Virus record (IMG/VR): IMGVR_UViG_3300037193_001172
Location: 1-64,000 of that record
Strand: one strand, 5' to 3'
From: a virus
Length of the DNA: 64,000 bases
A model generated the notes under the pieces. It saw only the letters and a program-made list of their open reading frames with translations. It had not been told where the DNA came from and did not search any database. The translations under genes were made by a program, and so were the position numbers. Of this stretch, positions 60,384-64,000 are shown piece by piece; position 1 is the first letter of the stretch, and every line of letters begins with the position of its first letter.

Positions 60384-60887
60384 CTAGGCCAAGTCGTCTG
60401 CGAAGGAATCGACCACGTTTCCGAGCAGACGCGCCTGCGCCACTTGGGTGTGCTCGCCGGTGTGGGTCACGGTGTGGTTGTCGTCGGGCAGCGGGAACGC
60501 GGTGACGCGGATGGTCAGCGGCTCGCCGTCGCCGCCCGTGATCCGGCGCTTGTCGCCGAACACACGCTCGCGCCGGCCCTTGAGCAGCATGGTCAGCAGC
60601 GTGTCGCTGTACTCGATCTGGCTGTCGACGCGCTCGCCCTGGTAGAAGACGCCGCGTTCGATGCCTTCGAGCGCGCGACGGCGCGCTTCGAGCTCCAGGC
60701 GGTCGGCCGCTTCCTCTTCGGCCTCGCGGCACGCGATGTCGAACTCGGCGTTGTCGTCGCGCCACTTCTTCACCTGGCGCGTCGTCGTGCCGACGGCAGC
60801 GGCTGCGGTGCGTTCGAGCCCGTGGCGGCGCAGCTCGATCACGTACGCGTCGAACCAATGCGGAGTTTCTGGTTGGGTCTCGATCAT
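60384..60887 (-). CDS. Terminase small subunit, 167 aa
   Basis: HTH-like LERTAAAAVGTTTRQVKKWRDD, then EFDIACREAEEEAADRLELEARRRALEGIERGVFYQGERVDSQIEYSDTLLTMLLKG, which is the usual TerS arrangement, and a C-terminal tail. Recognises phage DNA and recruits the large subunit. First gene of the late array; the large subunit is 7 kb downstream, an uncommon distance. ATG at 60885-60887; a TTG at 60921-60923 is in frame. Confidence 0.82.
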   Translation of the reverse strand: MIETQPETPHWFDAYVIELRRHGLERTAAAAVGTTTRQVKKWRDDNAEFDIACREAEEEAADRLELEARRRALEGIERGVFYQGERVDSQIEYSDTLLTMLLKGRRERVFGDKRRITGGDGEPLTIRVTAFPLPDDNHTVTHTGEHTQVAQARLLGNVVDSFADDLA

Positions 60888-61025
60888 GGGGGCGAGGGTA
60901 GGGTGTTTCGAGGTTTTTGGCAAATGTCAAGTAGCTGATTGTTAAGGCATACAGTTTAGGTTTTGGGTGCAAATTGTGTTTGCCGCGAAAACCGCGGCCT
61001 AGGGGTATGCGGCACGGGGTAGGGT

Positions 61026-61321
61026 GTACATTTTATCCTTCAGGGCACCCCCTGCGGTCTGTACATTTTAAGTTTAGATTGCGACCTGGGGCTGCGGTGG
61101 AACGCAGGGCAGAAATCAAAATTGACGCATCGTAGATCCAACAACAGGCCGCCCGCTCCACCGGGTAGGGGGTGCACTTCGGCCCGCGCCTGGCCGAGCT
61201 CGCGCGCCTGGTGCCTCCTTCCCCTCGCGTCCCGCGCGCCGCGCCCTCCCGCCTGCGCCCTGCGGCTCGCTGCCTTCTGAAATTTTCTGTTGACTTTTGC
61301 GAAATACCTTCGTACATTTTA
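61026..61321. repeat. Three copies of 10-mer GTACATTTTA
   Basis: Exact copies at 61026-61035, 61061-61070 and 61312-61321; a one-mismatch copy GTACAATTTA lies at 61932-61941. The first two are 35 bases apart. The third is part of a good sigma70 -10 (TACATT). Three exact copies within 300 bases of GC-rich DNA are unlikely by chance. They may be promoter cores or regulator sites. Confidence 0.6.
61290..61318 (+). promoter_or_regulatory. Predicted sigma70 promoter of rightward small genes
   Basis: TTGACT at 61290-61295 and TACATT at 61313-61318 with a 17-base spacer. The AT-rich stretch lies just before the first gene at 61348, giving a leader of about 25-30 bases. The best canonical promoter seen in the divergent region. 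Confidence 0.6.
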
Positions 61322-61347
61322 GACTCACCCAACACGGAGCCCCCGCC

Positions 61348-61530
61348 ATGCGCCCCCGTCCCATCACCCACCGTCTTTCCTTCGAGCAGCGCCAAGCGCT
61401 GCGCGACACTGAGTTCAACCGTCTGCTGCGCCGCGCCCAAGGCCCGCGCTGGTACGACGTGCGCCCCGGCATGGTCTGGCTGATCCCTGCGGCATCGCTG
61501 GTGCTCCTGGCCGTGGAGCTGCTGCCGTGA
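61348..61530 (+). CDS. Single-pass membrane protein, 60 aa
   Basis: ATG at 61348, first gene behind the 61,290 promoter; an earlier in-frame start lies within the promoter. Basic N-terminal part (residues 1-38) and one membrane segment (MVWLIPAASLVLLAVELL) at the C-terminus. GTGA overlap with the next gene. Unknown role. Confidence 0.6.
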   Translation: MRPRPITHRLSFEQRQALRDTEFNRLLRRAQGPRWYDVRPGMVWLIPAASLVLLAVELLP

Positions 61531-61745
61531 GCCGGTTGCAAGAGCTGCGCGCCCGAGGCTTCGACCTGAGCGCGCACGTCCCCTTCACCCGCACGTGGCA
61601 ACCGCGGTGCTCGTGCTGCGTCGTGCTCGTCATCAACGGCACCCCGACCCATGAACACCGCTGTCCGAACGCGACGCACGAATGCGCCGGCTGCAACGCG
61701 CTCGTGCCCGCCCGAGTTCGCTACTGCGAGGACTGCGCCCAATGA
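61527..61745 (+). CDS. Zinc-ribbon small protein, 72 aa
   Basis: GTG start in a GTGA overlap. Cys residues at CSCC, HRCPNATHECAGC and CEDC form two likely zinc sites. Such proteins in phages often bind host factors or nucleic acid. Ends in an ATGA overlap. Confidence 0.62.
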   Translation: MSRLQELRARGFDLSAHVPFTRTWQPRCSCCVVLVINGTPTHEHRCPNATHECAGCNALVPARVRYCEDCAQ

Positions 61746-61942
61746 GCAGCACGGCGAAGCAGATCCCGAACGAGCAAGGCCGGCTAGTGTGGGTTGTCTA
61801 CCTGCCGAACGGCGACGTGGCCCGGCATGCGGCCGCCTATCGAGGCGACCAAGGGCGCGTCCGCACCTTCCGGTCGGAGGATGCAGCGGACCAATGGGCG
61901 CAAGAGCGCGACGCAAGGGTTAACCTGTACAGTACAATTTAG
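61742..61942 (+). CDS. Hypothetical protein, 66 aa
   Basis: Start at 61742 in an ATGA overlap. Contains a beta-like WVVYLPNGDVARHAAAYRGDQG segment and a helical end. Followed by a strong terminator at 61978. Unknown function. Confidence 0.62.
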   Translation: MSSTAKQIPNEQGRLVWVVYLPNGDVARHAAAYRGDQGRVRTFRSEDAADQWAQERDARVNLYSTI

Positions 61943-61977
61943 CTCTGCGCCCTGCCGCCGAGGGTGCGCGGCGCGCT

Positions 61978-62020
61978 AAAAAAGAGCCCACGAGCGGCCC
62001 CCTGCTCGTGGGTTTTTTGT
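61978..62020. terminator. Strong intrinsic terminator
   Basis: 9-bp GC-rich stem CCCACGAGC / GCTCGTGGG with an 8-base loop, flanked by six A on the left and six T on the right, so it could work in both directions. Ends the three-gene rightward unit 61348-61942. Confidence 0.85.
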
Positions 62021-62308
62021 TTTGCTTTAGAAAGGGGGGGTAAAGGAGTCGGCAAAACTTAACTGGAGGGTGTTAATCTTGACCCTAATTCATTTCTATC
62101 GTTTCCTTGATACCCTTTTTAAAGCAAGGTGAAAAAGGTTAAGGATCATAAGGGTTTGCCGCAGGCCCCAATTCCAACATGCAATTTTTCCACGGTTCCG
62201 CCCTGGGAGATTCCACCCCTTGCGTTTAGCGCTGGATCGTGCAACACTACCGCATCGGATAAATTCGATATCGTCCGTTGTACCATCTCGTAAGTTAACG
62301 AGTACACC
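62021..62308. other. AT-rich intergenic region
   Basis: About 290 bases of distinctly lower GC, with no gene. A G-run (GGGGGG at 62034-62039), CTCGT...ACGAG inverted repeat (62287-62302) just before the next gene, CGATATCG near 62265, and a TTTTCCACG sequence (62177-62185) close to a DnaA box. The features would suit a replication origin or a regulatory region for the next gene, but no single promoter stands out. Confidence 0.45.
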
Positions 62309-63151
62309 ATGACCGACTGGACAGATTTGGATGATCTCGACCGCGCCCCGACCGCGCGCGCACCCGCCGCCGCCGCGCCCTCGACCCCTTGCCCGTCGTG
62401 CTCTGGCTCCGGCCGCTGGCGCAGTCCGAGCGGCGCGAGCACCGGCCCTTGCTTCACCTGCCAAGGCACCGGACAAGTAACCCCTGGCCGCATCCGCCGG
62501 CAGCAAGCGGCACGCCGCGGGCGCGTCACGGCCGCCAGCAACAAGGCCGCGCGCATCGCAGCATGGCGCGCCGAGCACCCAGACGCGGCCGCGTGGCTGG
62601 ACGCTGACCGCCCGTTCCCCTTCCGCGATGCCATGCGCGACGCGCTGACGCAATGGGGCGCGCTCACCGACAACCAGCTAGCGGCCGTCCGCCGCTGCAT
62701 CGCGGCCGACACTGACCGGGCCGAGCGCCGCGCCACCGAGCGCACCGCACTGGCCGCCAGCGCGCCGCAGCTGGGGGACTCGTTCGGCGCCATCAAGGAT
62801 GCGCTCGACCGCGCCGCCAGCAAGGGGCTGCGCGCCCCCAGCATGCGAACCGGGCTGTTCACGTTCTCGCGTGCACCCAACACGGGCGCGAACCCTGGCG
62901 CCATCTACGTGAAGGCCCGCAGCGGCGACGCGTACCTAGGCAAGATCGTGCAAGGCGGGCGGTTCCTGGCATCGCGCGAGTGCACGCCCGAGCTAACCGC
63001 CGCGCTCGTGACCGTGGCCGCTGATCCCCTGGCCGCCGCTGTCGCGTACGGTCGGCAGTTCGGGCTGTGCTCGTGCTGCGGCCGCGACCTGAGCGACCCT
63101 GCCAGCGTGGCCGCGGGCATTGGCCCGATCTGCGCCAGCAAATACTTCTGA
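62309..63151 (+). CDS. DnaJ-type zinc finger plus DUF6011-like protein, 280 aa
   Basis: N-terminal CPSCSGSG and CFTCQGTG are DnaJ-like CxxCxGxG zinc motifs at residues 28-53. The C-terminal 35 residues contain CSCCGRDLSDPASVAAGIGPICASKY, the DUF6011 signature (a second zinc site). The middle is a helical, Ala-rich section. Proteins with this pair of ends occur in phages and actinobacterial genomes, probably binding nucleic acid or protein; function unknown. Confidence 0.78.
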   Translation: MTDWTDLDDLDRAPTARAPAAAAPSTPCPSCSGSGRWRSPSGASTGPCFTCQGTGQVTPGRIRRQQAARRGRVTAASNKAARIAAWRAEHPDAAAWLDADRPFPFRDAMRDALTQWGALTDNQLAAVRRCIAADTDRAERRATERTALAASAPQLGDSFGAIKDALDRAASKGLRAPSMRTGLFTFSRAPNTGANPGAIYVKARSGDAYLGKIVQGGRFLASRECTPELTAALVTVAADPLAAAVAYGRQFGLCSCCGRDLSDPASVAAGIGPICASKYF

Positions 63152-63161
63152 GGACACCAAC

Positions 63162-63473
63162 ATGAGCCGCGCACGCTTCAGCATAACGTTTGAAACTGTC
63201 ACCCCGGAAAGCGCCGCACTCGGCGAAGTAGAGGACGCAGGTTTTCGAGAGGAAGGCATCACGTTGCGCGAAGCGCGCGACAGTTTGCGCTTCGAGGGGC
63301 ACGCGGTAGAAGCGGACTGCTGGCCTGTGTCGCAACAGCGGCCGCCGCGCTCGCTGACCTTTGCCGCCAGCGAGAACTATCGTACTGGCGCCTGCACTCG
63401 GCTTAGCCTGCACCTGGACCCGCGCACGACGGCCGCTAGCCGGATGCGGCTCACGCGGCTGTTCGGTTTGTAA
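63162..63473 (+). CDS. Hypothetical protein, 103 aa
   Basis: ATG at 63162 behind AGGACACC; an earlier in-frame start at 63120 runs through the previous gene's end. Mixed alpha/beta with FEGHAVEADCWPVS in the middle. No known domain. Confidence 0.62.
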   Translation: MSRARFSITFETVTPESAALGEVEDAGFREEGITLREARDSLRFEGHAVEADCWPVSQQRPPRSLTFAASENYRTGACTRLSLHLDPRTTAASRMRLTRLFGL

Positions 63474-63502
63474 CCATTCCCCACCACCGAGCCCACACCC
63501 TT

Positions 63503-64000
63503 ATGCGATTTCTCGACCGCTGTCGCGCTTTCAACCTTGACCCCTTCGACCCTGCAAGCCGCGAGATCCACGAGGCTGCGCAGCGTGCCGATATGAAGGC
63601 CAAGCAGCGCAAGCGCTACAACGAAGAACACCCGCAGTCGCGGTGGCTCTCGACCTTGCGCCGCTTGAACGAGGCTTACGAGGACACCGCGCGCCGCGCG
63701 CGGCACTACCGCGATAAGGGCGGAGAATTCCTCCTTTCCAGCGACCGCGAGCAGCGGCGCATTGCCGAGCTGGGAGCCGCGGAGCTGACGGCCGCTGCCG
63801 AGCAGGCTCTTGCGGCCTACAAAGCCCACGGCGCCGAGCACCCTGAGCTATTCGACGAGTTCGAGCTGCGGCTAGAGCTGCGCGACCTGGAGCGCGAGGC
63901 CGCGACCCTGGCCCCGCGGGTTGCGTTCGAGCAGCGCATGTGCCGCACGCCGCCGCCCGAGCTGCCGCAGCCCGACACGCTGGCCCAGGTGCAAGCACAG
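63503..64000 (+). CDS. Hypothetical helical protein, 3' end outside window
   Basis: ATG at 63503 and the frame is open to the last base, at least 166 codons. Charged, mostly helical, rich in Arg, Glu and Ala (RELLELRDLEREA and similar), resembling long coiled-coil phage proteins. Cut by the window edge. It is probably followed by the gene cut at the left edge or lies near it. Confidence 0.65.
   Translation, partial: MRFLDRCRAFNLDPFDPASREIHEAAQRADMKAKQRKRYNEEHPQSRWLSTLRRLNEAYEDTARRARHYRDKGGEFLLSSDREQRRIAELGAAELTAAAEQALAAYKAHGAEHPELFDEFELRLELRDLEREAATLAPRVAFEQRMCRTPPPELPQPDTLAQVQAQ

Larger units (their letters stand above)
60888..61347. promoter_or_regulatory. Divergent early/late control region
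   Basis: No gene is convincing in these 460 bases between the leftward late array and the rightward gene at 61348. Contents: GTACATTTTA motifs (61026, 61061, 61312), GGGTAGGGTGT repeated at 60896 and 61017 with an imperfect third copy near 61164, a hairpin GCCGCG...CGCGGC at 60982-60998, and on the minus strand a TTGACA at 60930-60925 with no clear -10. Confidence 0.6.

Noticed and set aside
60902-60930. Sigma70 late promoter on the minus strand
   Set aside because: TTGACA at 60930-60925 has only AACACC or ACACCC at the -10 place, and the small-terminase start would follow after about 15 bases. Left as an unassigned control region.
1-64000. Temperate phage or prophage
   Set aside because: No integrase, excisionase, attachment site or classical CI-type repressor was found. 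The palindromic operator regulates replication genes and is compatible with a lytic phage. Genes beyond the window could change this.
1-64000. tRNA genes or rRNA
   Set aside because: No cloverleaf or T-arm pattern was noticed in the few intergenic stretches; this was by eye, so a dedicated scan could still find a degenerate one.

Overview
The window is GC-rich, almost fully coding, and carries the genes of a tailed double-stranded DNA bacteriophage with a short-tailed (podovirus-like) virion. Portal, large terminase, major capsid and scaffold-like genes are present. I see no tape-measure, sheath or tail-tube gene. A block of internal/ejection-type proteins ends in a 2471-residue polyvalent protein. 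The Rz/Rz1 spanin pair means the host has an outer membrane, so it is Gram-negative; the high GC and the gene content suggest a proteobacterium, but the genus cannot be fixed from sequence alone. No integrase, excisionase, tRNA gene or CRISPR array was seen, so a lytic life style is the simplest reading. The first and last genes are both cut by the window edges, so the genome is longer than 64 kb or is shown with an arbitrary break.

Layout. (1) 1-12,025, plus strand: a run of about 35 very small, mostly unrecognised genes, nearly all joined by ATGA or GTGA stop/start overlaps. The exceptions that can be named are an Nmad5-like protein, a KTSC-domain protein, a metzincin-like metallopeptidase and an HNH protein. 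(2) 12,046-24,215, plus strand: the replication block in two transcription units. Each unit starts at a TTGACA promoter holding the same 19-bp palindrome. Unit one has a ribbon-helix-helix protein (candidate repressor), a VirE-type primase-helicase and an Acb2-like anti-CBASS protein. Unit two has DUF2800 and DUF2815 proteins, a family A DNA polymerase with proofreading domain, VRR-NUC, a proteasome/HslV-like protein and an SNF2-type helicase. A convergent hairpin at 24,224-24,250 ends it.

(3) 60,887 down to 24,250, minus strand: the late genes. In transcription order these are small terminase, lysis genes (GH24 lysozyme with a C-terminal membrane segment, Rz with Rz1 nested inside), a propeller/Ig adhesin, a collagen-like fibre, large terminase, portal, several beta-rich surface proteins (including a 995-residue Calx-beta protein and a 443-residue repeat fibre), a muramidase-like protein, scaffold, major capsid, neck and tail proteins, ejection proteins, a lambda-R-like transglycosylase and the giant protein. 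(4) 60,888-64,000: a divergent control region with repeated GTACATTTTA motifs, then plus-strand small genes with a strong terminator and an AT-rich gap. These are probably continuous with region 1 beyond the window edge.

The logic is a divergent early/late architecture. Rightward early genes remodel the host and replicate DNA under a shared operator; the single leftward late array builds, packages and releases virions. The most notable points are the Acb2-like protein, the shared operator with a matching small DNA-binding protein, a metallopeptidase among early genes, three different peptidoglycan hydrolases, and an unusual concentration of surface/adhesin domains.
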